Below, piece after piece: positions 26,601 through 41,508 of a stretch of 64,000 bases of DNA. Within the stretch, counting starts at the first letter, position 1; every line of letters begins with the position of its first letter. The DNA is from Hansfordia pulvinata (lineage: Eukaryota; Ascomycota; Sordariomycetes; Xylariales), in the NCBI GenBank assembly GCA_006538405.1, contig BJKQ01000007.1, positions 1,736,001 through 1,800,000 on the forward strand, given 5' to 3'. The position numbers and the translations under genes were made by a program. The notes under the pieces are model-generated. The model saw only the letters and a program-made list of their open reading frames with translations. It was not told the origin of the DNA and did no database searches.

Positions 26601-29178
26601 CCTGTTGGTTTCTTCCGTCCCCGGTCTGATCGATAGGTCAATTCGATGACCTCTGAGCTTCAACGGCAAATAATATCTGCCAAGGATATCGATAGTCTCC
26701 GCTGACGCTCCCCTCAGGCTTTGCCTGAGCTCTTCGCGTATCGGCTCACTGGTGTACAGGGCAATACGTGTCCGTATGTGTCCATTGCGACTGCCAGCGA
26801 TTTGTCGCCATCGTCGGTTCCTTAGCGGCCCGTTCATCCGTCGAACGCCAACAAGACGGCTGCGTGTCAACCATGGTTCCTGGTGCCGCCGCCCTGAGCA
26901 GGGAGGCGAAAGACATGTCATTGTTCTAAATAGAGGACCTGACGAGGGCCCGCCAGTATCCGCCAGGGAGGCGCGAAAAGAGCACCGCCACCACCGACTC
27001 CACGCTACCGACATCGTCGCGGAAGCGGTCGTAGGCGGTAAGGAGGACGACTCGCTCCCTTTCTGCATTGTCTCCACTTCATCAGTTTTACACGTGCATC
27101 GACTTTCTAATCGAGCACTCCACAGATGGGTTGTATCATCAAAGCACTCTAATCGATTGAATATCGTAGCCGCTGGCATACAGGTCTCAATTGGCTATGT
27201 GAGATGTGGCCGCGAAAGTCATACAAAGTCACAAGGTACAAACTGACCGCCCAACGCAATCAAATCCAGGGTCTGGCAAAGACGAGACTCAAACCGTCCC
27301 GATATTCGCGTTCCCGTTCTTTCTATTCCGTTCTCTTGCGTCTCTCTTCTCAGCACCCTCTTGCCTGGCTCGACTCCCACTCGACCAGCCCAACGAGAGG
27401 ATAGGCTCGTGGCCGTGTGCCACCGGCGGACTTTCAGCACGCGTTTGTGCCTGGTTGGTTCAGGACGTTCCTCATCCCCTCGGATTATTTGCCGTGCTTC
27501 TGAACGACAAGACACGCTTCCTCAACACGCCGGGCGTACCATGACCAGAGCGGGCTGCAAGACAGGCCGTTTCGAATCTTGAATGGGCTTCCCAGATATG
27601 CGCGTCCAAGTGCGGGCAATCAACATGACTTCGTAATTTGTAGGTGTCAGTGGTGCTTCGCGCAAGGCTCTGCGCAGCTGACGTCCACGCAGACCACGGG
27701 TGGCAAACGCCTCTGCTGCTCTTCTTGCTACCAAACAGAAAGACGAAACATGATCAGAGGGGAGATGAGAATTTGAGTGACGTGCTGTGCCCAACTAGAA
27801 GGGGGGGGAGACAAGGCAAAGCGGGCTCTAAGTCTGTCCCCGAGATTGGATAAAACGCGTCACACACATAATGGACTCGGGATGTCCTCAGAAGCAAATA
27901 TGCGCAAAAGGACGTGTGACAAGAAGGTGAACAATCGAGACGGTCAGTCGATCGGTAGATCAGCCAGCCCTGGTGACCAGTCTCCACCACAACCACGGCA
28001 GGCACCATTGCTTGCGATGGTACGATGGGCTTTCTTCTGTTTTGTCTTTTCTTTTCCCTTCCTACACCTCTTGCCCACTTTCAACCTCGTCTTTTCTTCT
28101 CCGGCCCCTCTACTTCGGCCCGATCTGTCTCAACAGAAGGCCGAGTAACCACGACCCTGCGCCGGCCCCCGTTGGCCCCCCGCCACCTGCTTGCTACCAT
28201 ACGCCACGCGGCAGTGCGCCCAGCGTGGCTGTCTCGGCCCGTGAGGTTCGACCTGGGGCTTCACTACCGGGGATGAGTAATGGCTCTGGGAGAGAGGGGG
28301 TAGGGAGGTTTTCGTTTGGTGATAAGGTGCAAGCACACAATAGCTTAAGAGGAATTATAGCATCGTTGCATTTAAGAGACCGGCTATTTGTGATAAAGTA
28401 TGCTACAGAGCGCCGACATACTTTCTCGCGACTTCATGGCTCTAGAGCTTTGGAGTTCATGGGACAAGAGTCCCCACGAGAAACGCTGGGTTGATCTGGA
28501 CGACACGACCTATTACAAGCCCCGTCGAACAATGTAGCTCCGAAGCGTCGGCTTCAAGCGACAGATTCCAAGATTCCAAGAGGCCTCGACAATTCGTCAC
28601 ATCCGGAGAAGGCGGGCGGACGTGCTAGGCTAGGACTAGAAAAACAGCGATTGCCTCCCGAGGGCACGACGCAGCGCCTCAAGCAGGCTCAGCTCCGCAG
28701 TATCATGCGCTGCGATGAACGGCTGCCGACGCCAACTTCAGATACGGGGATGTAGGCCAATAAAGATGGACCTCAACCTCCACATTGCCTTTCGGCAGGA
28801 GGCCGCGGTGAGTATTTGGTCTCGTGAGAGTCGATCTTCCTCGTCGTAAAATAGAAACAATACCACGGTGTAAGGGTATAGCTCAGAGTGTAACAAGGGT
28901 TGCCCATAATCAATGGGAGCTCTGCAGGCGCAGAAATGCAAGAGTGGCGTGGGGGGCAGCAACATAGATATCCGGGGGCAAGGGGAGGGGAGGAATGTCA
29001 GCGGCGTCACGTCGGCGGGACCAGGTCACGGAAGACACGCCGAGAACGCAGTTGGCCTTATTTCTCGATTTTTTTTGAGGGCAACTGGCGAAGCCTAATG
29101 CAAAGCCATTCCTGAACTCCTGAAACAGATGCGAAAAAAAAGGGTTGGTCATCTTTTATTTAGGTCGTCTGTCCTCGT
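20692..29178. other. 8.5-kb spacer: OGT leader region, then gene-free DNA
   Basis: About 20700-22200 is pyrimidine-rich on the minus strand and probably holds the OGT promoter and leader. From 22.2 to 29.2 kb I see no supported gene. Frames up to about 200 codons (for example at 26574-27179, minus) show no domain or splice logic. TACGAGTA/TACTCGTA words recur, for example near 22497, 22922, 23098, 23192, 24232, 24592, 24934, 25099 and 25443. GGTACCT clusters lie at 22360-22440 and 22620-22645. Confidence 0.5.
23965..24000. repeat. (CTAC)n tetranucleotide repeat following GGTACC
   Basis: A GTAGGTACC word is followed by about seven CTAC units. It is the purest member of the CCTACC-type clusters in this window. 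Confidence 0.85.
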
Positions 29179-30031
29179 TTATTCCTCAGGAACTGTTGAA
29201 AAAAAAATTGGTTAGCTGATGCTGTCGCTGCCCGTCTGCCGGTGGCGACACAAGAGAAGGAGGGGGGACTGCAGTGCCGACTTACTGTCAATCTCACCAG
29301 CCAGGATGTCGTCAGAGACGTCCTTGGGACTTCTGCCCTCAACCTGGCAACCAACGCTGTTCGCCGTACCCAGGATCTCCCTTACTGTTCCCGACAGGTC
29401 CTTGGCGAAAGACTTGTGGCGCATCGTCCGACCGATCTCGATAATCTCCTCCAGAGGGATGGACTTGGTGTGCTTGATGTTCTTCTCCTTCTTGCGGTCG
29501 CGCGGGGGCTCCTTCAGGGCCTTGATGACCAGAGAGGAGGCGGTGGGGACGACCGACACGGCGGCTTGACGGTTCTGGATGGTGAGCTTGACGGTGACGC
29601 GCAGACCTTTCTGTAATGCCGATCGTATCAGCACCTTCGTTCCCTGACCGTCGTCATCGTGCAATCGCGGGGTAACCTACCCAGTCGCCAGTGGCCTTGG
29701 CAATGTCTTCACCGACCTTCTTCGGCGACAGACCCAGGGGACCAATCTTGGGCGCAAGGGCCGAAGAGGCACCGACCTCACCTCCGGTGGCACGGAGGGT
29801 GCTGCATTTCAGGTCAGTAACGAGTTCGTCGCATGATCGCAGTTCGGCGTAGGCGGTCGCGGGAGGGTATCGCGGAGGTCGGGGCTCGTTTCTCTTTTCT
29901 TCGAGGCGGATAGATGCACGTACATCACCTTGATCTCATTGGGGTCGAACTTGGGAGCTGCAGCGGCGCGCGCAAGTTAGAATCGTCTCTTTCGCGCTCG
30001 GGAGGCTGGTCGCGGGGCTGCACTTACGCAT
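29179..30031 (-). CDS. RPL12: 60S ribosomal protein L12 (uL11)
   Basis: This is a component of the large-subunit GTPase stalk base, where it binds 25S rRNA and helps recruit translation factors. Five exons give 165 aa, the usual length: 30028-30031, 29924-29957, 29681-29801, 29286-29610 and 29179-29192. The first exon is only four bases (ATG plus C), followed by a GTAAGTG donor. The protein starts [20 protein letters not shown], continues through [20 protein letters not shown] and ends [17 protein letters not shown] followed by a short acidic tail. All phases agree and no frameshift is present. The tiny first and last exons mean a simple open-frame search recovers only the 29286-29610 exon. 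Its neighbour SEC23 lies 940 bp upstream on the same strand. Confidence 0.97.
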
Positions 30032-30972
30032 GATGGGTGATGTCTCGGTGGTATGTTGGTCGGTGGGAGTGAGGTTCGTTGAGTGCTCAAAGCCACAAGT
30101 TCAGATCGCCTATTCGGGGAGGAAAAGTTCACCAAGCCTGAAATGTAGGTCTTGTGTGGGATTTCTTTGTAGCCCTAGCACGATAAGCGATTTTTGTGGG
30201 TAGGAGGGGCGCAGATAAGAGCAAGAGCTAGAGGCCGCAGCGCGCCAATTACCCAGCCAATCCACCCGAGGAATTCCCGGGCCCCTCTCTCTATGGCTCA
30301 ATGCATAGGTATGCACATAGGCGGGCATCCTGGCCCGATCTATCTGGAATACCCGACCACGGCAAGACGGATCAAGCACCGAATTCGCACCACCTTATAC
30401 CTTACGGTGTACAAGCAAAGCAACGTCCAGTATATGAGTATCGGAATAGATCGCATCCGAACGGTGAGCTCGGGCTGTCACTTATGACCGGTCCCGGCTC
30501 ATGAGTTCACAGATATCCATGGGGAAGTGGTTGCATCTGCTCCTCGATCCTGTCCATGTCTGTCAACCAGACTTTGGGCAGGAGGTATGGTACGAATAGG
30601 CCGCCCGTTCCTAAAGTCCACAGGACAGGCATACTGCAAACAACGCGTATGATCTCATATGGCCGGTACATTCACGGGGATGGTTATTATCCATACTCAT
30701 CTGTCCAACTTGCGATCGGTCGCTGGATAAGTGTGGCTCTGGTTCGGCCTGGGCATCGTGTGGATATCGTTATCTATGACACCTGGGTGGTTCTCTTTAC
30801 ATATTTTCGTCATCATTCCCCGTAGCCTTGTCGGCTCACAGAGATTATCGTCTCACCAATGCGCCGCAAGGAGTACACTGTCTCCCTCATGTTGACGCCA
30901 ACGGCAAGTTTCCTGGCTCTCGGTCAATCCTGGCGAACGAGGCCCATTCAGCCCATTGTAGTCTCCCTTTCA
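30032..30972. other. RPL12 promoter region / SEC23 3' flank
   Basis: 941 bp without a gene. The part nearest RPL12 should contain its promoter. I see no clear TATA box. The segment at about 30480-30850 is noticeably more AT-rich than the surroundings, but its frames are short. Confidence 0.5.
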
Positions 30973-34935
<3,963 letters not shown>

Positions 34936-35847
34936 TCAGACGGCTTCCCAGTCCATCGCGTCGACCATGAACGTCCAGTCGTCCTCCTCGGTCATCCAGT
35001 CCGCCGGGCTCAGGGGCTGCCCGCTGCTGTCGCTGCCGCTGGTGTGCCCGTGCTGACTTGCCCGCAGCTCCTGGACGTGGCGCTCCGTCGCGGCATAGGC
35101 CTGGTCACAGGCCGCGAAGATCTCCTTCAGCATGTCCTCGAGGTTGTAATCGGCGAGCCGCATCGGCGCGGTGGCCTTGCCGCCGCCGCCTCCGCCGCCG
35201 GGTCGTTGCTGCTGCTGCTGCGCGGCGCTGCCGTCCCGATGGTACTCGTCGAGGTCCTTCCAGCGATTGCGCAGCTGCTTGGCGCGCAGAAGCTGCTGGC
35301 GGGCCTGGCCGACGCCCATGATGGGATACAGCGGGTTCTCGGGGCTGTTGAGGGCCTCGAGGACGTTCTGGTGGTAACGGTGCTGTCCAGGGCCGGAGCC
35401 GCCGGGACCTCCGCCACCTGACCTGTCGACGGCGATGCCGTAGACGCCGAGCAGGTGGACCAGAGCCCGCTCAAGGTGCATGTAGTACTCGAAGAAGTCG
35501 AGTTTGAAGTGGATCTCGTGGGCGGCAATGTCCTGCTCCGACTTGCCCTCGTGGCTGATGGCCCTCTCGTAGCCGTTCTCCAAGAACGGGAGCTTCCAGT
35601 TCATTCGAGCCACGATTTTGAGGAACCTCGACAGCTCCTTCTCGGGCGCTGGGCCTGTTTCTGCTGTTGCTACCGAGTTTGCCGGAGTGGAAGCAGTGGG
35701 CACAGTAGCAGTTGTGGTCGCAGTGACGGGTGGCTGTGATGGTCGCGGGGGTCCGGCCTCTTGCCGTCCAGACGGAGGTGGACGTGGCCATGAGGTCAGG
35801 CGCGGGATCGTGCTGGAAGCCCAGCGCGAGGATGACAGGCCCGGCAT
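34936..35847 (-). CDS. Conserved-looking protein of unknown function (303 aa)
   Basis: I do not recognise a named family. It is a single exon of 303 codons from ATG at 35847. The first 80 or so residues are low-complexity (Pro/Thr/Ala). A compact segment follows that looks like a helical domain: SRFLKIVARMNWKLPFLENG, then SEQDIAAHEIHFKLDFFEYY and MHLERALVHLLGVYGIAV. A Gly-rich linker, a PLYPIMGVGQARQQLLRAKQ segment and a poly-Gln/poly-Gly stretch precede a C-terminal helix (YNLEDMLKEIFAACDQAY). The protein ends in an acidic, Trp-containing tail (EEDDWTFMVDAMDWEAV) resembling acidic activation or interaction motifs. There is no signal peptide or membrane segment. A regulatory or nuclear role is only a guess. 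An upstream exon cannot be excluded. Confidence 0.75.
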   Translation of the reverse strand: MPGLSSSRWASSTIPRLTSWPRPPPSGRQEAGPPRPSQPPVTATTTATVPTASTPANSVATAETGPAPEKELSRFLKIVARMNWKLPFLENGYERAISHEGKSEQDIAAHEIHFKLDFFEYYMHLERALVHLLGVYGIAVDRSGGGGPGGSGPGQHRYHQNVLEALNSPENPLYPIMGVGQARQQLLRAKQLRNRWKDLDEYHRDGSAAQQQQQRPGGGGGGGKATAPMRLADYNLEDMLKEIFAACDQAYAATERHVQELRASQHGHTSGSDSSGQPLSPADWMTEEDDWTFMVDAMDWEAV

Positions 35848-36222
35848 AGCTGGTCGGTATATGAGGTAGTATATGTGCCGACGACTGACGGCACTACCTT
35901 GTCGTTGGCTGGGGAATGGGGGCAGAGTGGTGCCTGTCGCGCGGCATCCTCGCTCGCTTCAGAATATTATAAGTAGCCGGGCGCCGTGAGAAGGCACCCA
36001 GAAATACGGGTCCCGTCGACGACAACACAGCAGCAATGTCAGTGCGCGACCCATTGGCCGGCTTTGTTGAGATAAGAGCAAGAGACTTGGCCCGGGTCAA
36101 AGACGAGCCCGGTCTTCGTTTCGGGAAGCCAGAGCAAAGGGATACTGTTTCTTTTGAAAGAGATTAGAAGTCCCTGTTCATCGTGCCCAGAGGGATGGCT
36201 GAGACTGTTGTTTGGCTGCGGT

Positions 36223-36255
36223 GATGGTGGTGATGGTGGTGGTGGTGGTGGTGAT
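36223..36255. repeat. (GGT)n triplet repeat
   Basis: GGT units interrupted by GAT. The minus-strand translation is poly-His, an artefact. Confidence 0.8.
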
Positions 36256-37110
36256 TGTCGTAGTGGTGGGCTGAGACGGGTTGAGGCTGTTCATTAAGGT
36301 AGTTGGCAAATGAAATGGGCCGAAATGACGGCGGCAGTCGCGCGACCGGCCCCACTCATCACCACTGTACTGTACTCGTACCTCATAACTCCCGTCCAGA
36401 GCCGCCCCTCCTCGCATGTCCGATTTCCTCACGCTTATTACATGGCAACATCAATAATAGGAACACCACCCCATGAATCTCGGGACACCCTGGGCTTCCA
36501 CCACACCAACTAGTCAAATTATCTTCGTGGACATTTCGAGACCTCAGGTGCTGCTCTAAAGAGATCGTGATTCCTATCCCTATTCAATCAACAATAAGCA
36601 GCCGGGACCTATTATTTGCCCTCTGTCTCCCCGGCCGCAGAAAAATACCTAATCTTGCTCTGCTTTTACATACGTGACCAAGTGAGGAAGTTAGATACCT
36701 AAAGTATCGTCAGAGAAACGGGATAGATCGTGGCCGACGTCGAAAAGTCGTACCTGCAGGAGGGTTTTCGGTCCTCGGGTCCCGTACACATTGCATATAT
36801 CAAAGGCCTCACGACCCCTTGCCGGACACCGGACACCAGCCATTAAGGTAGCTCGCTCTTTCATAGCGCTGACTCGTCCGGCCCTCTTCTTCGCTCCTGC
36901 TCTCCGAGCTCATCCGAGGACACCAGCAGCGCCACGTTTTTCGTGCACTCCACGAGGCACCCGGTAGCACTTTCCAGCCAACCTTGCCCACCCGGGACCT
37001 CTCACGTCGCCGCTTCGGTGGTCCGGTGTGACATCGGTAGATGTTGTGCCCGCTCTCTTGTGTCAGAGCAAGGTTCAATGTCTGTCAGGCGAAAGACCTC
37101 GAGCGAGCGA

Positions 37111-37136
37111 GCGAGCGAGGCGATCCCCTCGCTCGC
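37111..37136. repeat. Perfect 10-bp inverted repeat with 6-nt loop
   Basis: The arms GCGAGCGAGG (37111-37120) and CCTCGCTCGC (37127-37136) are perfect complements around the loop CGATCC, at the end of a GCGA tetramer tract. It lies in the promoter-side region about 460 bp upstream of the small secreted protein start. Confidence 0.8.
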
Positions 37137-37440
37137 GCAAGCGATGCTTCTTGAACGACCTGTCCCATGCTGCGCGGAGAGGCCGCCGCAGGTACGACCA
37201 TCGACTGGACCCGTGGTGATCTGGAACGGGGTTTGAGTAGGCGCACACTGAAACACAAGAGGGCCAGTATGGCCCTTCGTGCTCGGTGGCCCTGTGAGAG
37301 AGATGACGCTCGTCGGTATCACCCACCCACGAGTCTCGCGAGGCTTCGGCGAGCCCTCGGCTGCCTAGCCCAATAGCTCATCAGACACGATATACGCCCC
37401 AGATGGTGTGAAGCTGGTGTTGCCAAGATGCCGGCCCTGG

Positions 37441-37452
37441 GGTATTTATACC
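37441..37452 (+). promoter_or_regulatory. TATA-like element GGTATTTATACC
   Basis: A near-palindromic AT-rich element about 150 bp upstream of the ATG at 37600, in GC-rich surroundings. It is a plausible TATA box for the secreted-protein gene, inferred from position and sequence only. Confidence 0.4.
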
Positions 37453-37599
37453 TGGCGAGTCTCGTCCTGTCAGAAACCCCAGAGGCATCATTTGAGACGA
37501 TATCCCGACACACACTCGTACCTATCCACGACCACACTGACTACTCCGGCTAGCTCTCACCAGACCACACAAGAGACAGACGCCAAAGCCCTAGGGAAC

Positions 37600-38328
37600 A
37601 TGGTTTACACTATCATGCGACTCGTAGCCGGCCCCGTGGTGGTGATGCTACTCCTACTGCAGAAGGGCCCCAGCCAGGGCAGAGCCAACGCCGCCGCCTT
37701 GGCCCAAGTCCCAGCTCCAGCTCCAGCGTCAGCGCCCGTCCCAGCTCCAGCTCCAGCGCCCGTCCCGGTGCCGGTGCCGGTCCCGGCTCCGGTTCCATCG
37801 GCGGACACCTACCTGGCCGACCTCCGCATCTTCTCGGCCCCAGACTGCCAGGCCGGCAACCTGGGCGTGGCGACCATCACGCTGTCGCAGGCAGGCCAAT
37901 GCCGCCGCTACGGCGCGGCGTTCGAGTCCATCTACGCCCACGTCTCGGACGGCTGGATTCGTGCGTCAGCGCCCCTCCCCCCCTTTACTGCACCCTTTCT
38001 TCCTTAACCTCTTCTCTTTCTATTTCTTACTCCGTAGAATGAAAGTCGAATCTGCACTTACACCACCCCCCCCCTCCTCTCACACACACCCACACCCACA
38101 CCAACCACCCTCACTCATATAGCAGCAATTCGCTCCCCATCACCAGACTGACCCCCACCAATCTTCCCAGTCCGAGCCCACAAGCAGGCCTACTGCGCCG
38201 ACGAGGGCGACGTCATCCGGCCCTCCCCGCGCGGGGCCAGCTCCAACTCCACCGGCCTGCTCTGCCACGACGTCGCGGCGCCCGGCACATGGATCGCCGT
38301 TAGCGTGCAGCCGCAGTTTCCAAAGTGA
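37600..38328 (+). CDS. Small secreted protein with Ala/Pro/Val repeat (172 aa)
   Basis: I recognise no family. Two exons (37600-37960 and 38171-38328) join GGCTGGATTC to TCCGAGCC through a GTGCGT donor and a CTTCCCAG acceptor, totalling 173 codons including the stop. The N-terminus has a hydrophobic leader (MRLVAGPVVVMLLLLQ), probably a signal peptide. An ATG at 37600 and a second in-frame one five codons on are both possible starts. Residues of about 35-66 form an APAPVPVP-type repeat. The remainder has four cysteines (contexts PDCQAG, GQCRRY, AYCADE, LLCHDV), enough for two disulphides, and ends in VSVQPQFPK. Size, leader and paired cysteines fit a small secreted, possibly effector-like or wall-associated, protein. 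That role is an inference. Confidence 0.8.
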
Positions 38329-39366
38329 GAGAAGAGAAAAAAGAGAGAGAGACAGAGAGAACAGAGGAGTTCACTTTAAGGGGTGGGAAGAGGCGAGGTG
38401 TAGAACTGGAGAGTGGAGGAAAGGGGCGAAATACGTGTTTTCGAACATCACAGGGCGTCTCCCATTCCTAGACAAGGGAGATGGACGAGCCAAAACAAAG
38501 GTTGGAACCTGTCAACTCTATGTGTATCCATCAGGTGGCTTAGGTACAGAGACCCTCCCGCGTTACACGGGACCAGAGGTGGCCATGATCCAGTCCCGGG
38601 CTCTGGTCAACGGCTGGTCGAGTCTGGGGAGCAGCTGCAGCCGGAGAGCATCAAAGGGCAATCAGCAGCATATCAAATCTTCAGAGCCTGATTATGAGCC
38701 ACCAAGACAAGGGTCACTGCATCAAAAGTGCTGAGGGGTGTAGTGAGGAGAGCTGCAACAACATGTGCAGTCTCTTTCATGTATTTCGTACGCATGCAAA
38801 GTCGGATGCGGATGAGCCTACTACACCTACATGGACGCCTAATATGAGAATAACACAGGGTAGGAGGCAAAGAACAACGCACACGCAGGAACAAAAAAAA
38901 CCATGACAAAACCGAAAAGGGTGGAGGAACAATGGTCCCTGACAGCATCATAGCCTCATCCATCCTTGTCATTCATCCTCCCTTCATGCAAACCCCCTTT
39001 ACCCCGTGCAGAAACTGCCCCAAACAAGATGTCCAATTCCAGCCTAGCCACCATGAGTCCTTTTGCCTGCCCAGTACCATTGCCTGCCAGTGACACCGAA
39101 ATCTGGTGGAAAGAGGTTTATGGATTGCCGGCGGGGCTATGCCAGTACCAGCCATCAACCACCTAGCACAACCAATAACCGACTTACACACTGGCCGAGA
39201 AACCTCAGCATCATGGCAGCCCGAGGGACAAGTCGCACGATGAAGGATCAGCCAATACTTGCAGCCACAGCCAGAACAGAGCCTCCAAAGCCCGGAGACA
39301 CAGCCTGACCTTGGCATAACAAGACTGCGGGCATTTGCCACGTGAGTCCTATTCAAGCTGCTCAAA
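38329..39366. other. Intergenic between convergent genes
   Basis: About 1 kb between the convergent secreted-protein and CCR4 genes. It presumably carries both 3' UTRs. A GA-rich tract lies at about 38330-38370. No gene is supported. Confidence 0.5.
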
Positions 39367-41508
39367 CTAGTTTCTGCCCGAGTTATCGAGTCCCTTCTTC
39401 TCCTTCTTGGGCTTGAAAGCGAAGTCCGCCATGATCTGGATGTGGTCGGCAGGGAAGTGGTAGTTGGGAAAGCCGGGAACGCGCTTGAGGTACTGGTAGT
39501 CGGGCGGACCGAGAAGCTCGATGGCGTCCATCGTATTGGCCGTGTACCAGATATAGTCAATGACGCCGGAGAACGTCGGCGTGTAGTTGGTGAATGTCAG
39601 CTCATCGGGGTGCCAAAGAGCGCTGCGTACGAGTTCCGCAGATTAAACGGGTGCTCTATACCGTCGCGGGTGAAGTTGCCGTACGAGTGCCCGATCAGGT
39701 CCGGGTGGTCGGGAGGAATTCGGCCTTTGTCGAGCAGCTCGTATACGGAGCTGTCAGCCATGGAGTTGTAGTCGCCGCACACAAACAAGGGAATGTCGGT
39801 GTTGTTCCGGTACTCCAGGCTTGGCGCAGGCTTGCGGTCAGCTTCGTCGTCGTCGGCAGCCAATTTGATCACCTTCTTCTCGCTGACGGACAAGGGAGCC
39901 CGGCGTGTGTATTTGTCCGACAGCTTCGTGACGAGGTCCATCAAGATACCGGTCTGCACGGCCTTGACATCTGCCAGGTAGGATTCCCAACAAAGATGAG
40001 CGTTGACGACGATGAAGCGATTGCCGGTATACCGCGACTCGAAGAAGCAGAGGACCGCAATGGTATCCTTGGGCATGACACGGTTGAAGACGTCGTCGGC
40101 AGCCTTCATGTCGGGGCGGTTGATCGCCGTTTGCCTGAAGTCCACAAGCTGCTTGTCTAGCAGTATGTACTTGTCGCTTTTGTAGAAGACCGAGCAGCCG
40201 TCAACCCCGCGTTGCTCCTTAGGCGGCAAGTGGTTGACCCTCGTCTTGGGGTAGAAGACGCCCTTGTAACGGTCTTTGGCCAGCTCGGGCGAAAAGTAGT
40301 TTTCGAAGGCGTCCATGGCAGTCTCTTGCAAGCAAAGGATGTCGGGGCTCTTTTCCCGGAATACCTGTATGATGCTGTCTTTCCGGTATTCCCACGAGAG
40401 GGCGCTGGCTGGGGTGTAGCCATACTGCGTGCTGGTGGCATACTTGTCGCAAAGCGTGTTCCACGACAATACTCGGATGCGTTCCCGGTCGGAGGGGACT
40501 CCTTCTTGAACGGTGATCGGCATTCGCGGCTGAGGTGGCAGAGGTACTGTAGGATGTGAGTCAACAACTGCAAAGGTGGGCGAAATATTCGGCACACGAC
40601 CTACCTGGGGCCTGTTCCTTGAGAGAGGTGATGAGGCTCTGGGTCCCCTCCTCTGCCAGCTTCTGCTTCATGTCGTTGTCGATGGGGTTGTCGTGGATGC
40701 CTAGCAGCTCGAGGAAATGCAAGGCGCCGAGCTCGAAAGGCAACGTTTCGATCGCGTTGCTGAATAGTAGCAACTGACGGAGCGGTGTGCACATGCCCAA
40801 CTCCGGAGGCAGCTCGCGAATGTTGTTGTGAGAGACGTCGAGGTGGCGCAGACTCCGCAGCTGGCCGATTTGGGAAGGTAGGAAATCGAGGTGATTGGAG
40901 GCGAGGTGAAGCTCCGTCAAGAAGTCATAGCTGTTGAACAGCACGACTGACAGGTTACGAAGGCCTTGGCCACTAAAATCAAGACTCATCCAGTCCTGCC
41001 GGTCCAGCGATTTCTCGACGTTGACGGGGCGGCCCCTGTCGTCCTCGCCGGGGGTGCTCTCGGTGTTGGCTGGTTGGATTGGGGGCCCAATGCCCTTATT
41101 CTCAGAAGCGCGGAGCCTCGCAAAGTAATGAGGCTGGTGCTGCTCGGTCATGGTGTTGTGAGCTCGCTCGGATTCCTTGTATGCCTCGATCTGCTTCTTC
41201 GAGTGCTCCGTGTGGGCTTGGTTCTGAGCACCACGGGAGTTGGGCGTGGCGGAATTCTGGTGAGAGCTCGGAGTGAAAGGGGTGACGTTGGAGAGGAGAC
41301 CCGAGCTGAACCCATGGTGACCGATGGCGTTGGATCCCGCGTGGCCGGAGTGATCCTGCTGCAGAGGCTGGTGGTGCTGCTGAGGGTGGGTGTGATGCTG
41401 GTGGCTACCTTGCTGGACAAAGTTGTACATCATGGGACCGATGCCACGGCCGGGAGGGCCACCGTTCAGGCGCGAACCGTGGCCCTGTTGGTGATTGGGG
41501 CCGTACAT
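39367..41508 (-). CDS. CCR4: CCR4 poly(A) ribonuclease (CCR4-NOT catalytic subunit), one apparent 1-nt deletion
   Basis: CCR4 is the deadenylase of the CCR4-NOT complex, which shortens mRNA poly(A) tails. Two exons (40605-41508 and 39367-40546, intron donor GTAGGT, acceptor CTACAG) give about 694 aa. The N-terminus is Gln/His-rich. A leucine-rich repeat region follows, for example TELHLASNHLDFLPSQIGQL, which is the CAF1/POP2-binding part in yeast. The endonuclease/exonuclease/phosphatase domain shows VLSWNTLCDKYA, ILCLQETAMDAF (catalytic Glu), VNAHLCWE, CGDYNSM, DYIWYT and FPADHIQIMADF (catalytic Asp-His). In the sense strand four Cs precede GATGAG at 39607-39610 where five are needed. As it stands the frame hits a stop just after residue 613, before the last catalytic motifs. 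Exon lengths sum to 2084, one base short of 695 codons. Confidence 0.95.

Larger units (their letters stand above)
35848..37599. other. Divergent promoter region
   Basis: About 1.75 kb between divergent genes. It contains a TGG/TGA triplet repeat (about 36223-36255), a perfect 10-bp hairpin (37111-37136, listed) and a TATA-like palindrome near 37441. No gene is supported. Confidence 0.55.

Noticed and set aside
26574..27179. 201-codon frame on the minus strand in the 8.5-kb spacer
   Set aside because: No domain, no leader, mixed composition, and a similar-length frame on the opposite strand. Probably chance.
29802..29923. Possible C/D snoRNA inside an RPL12 intron
   Set aside because: Only a weak D-like CTGA is present. 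No proper C box or terminal stem was found.
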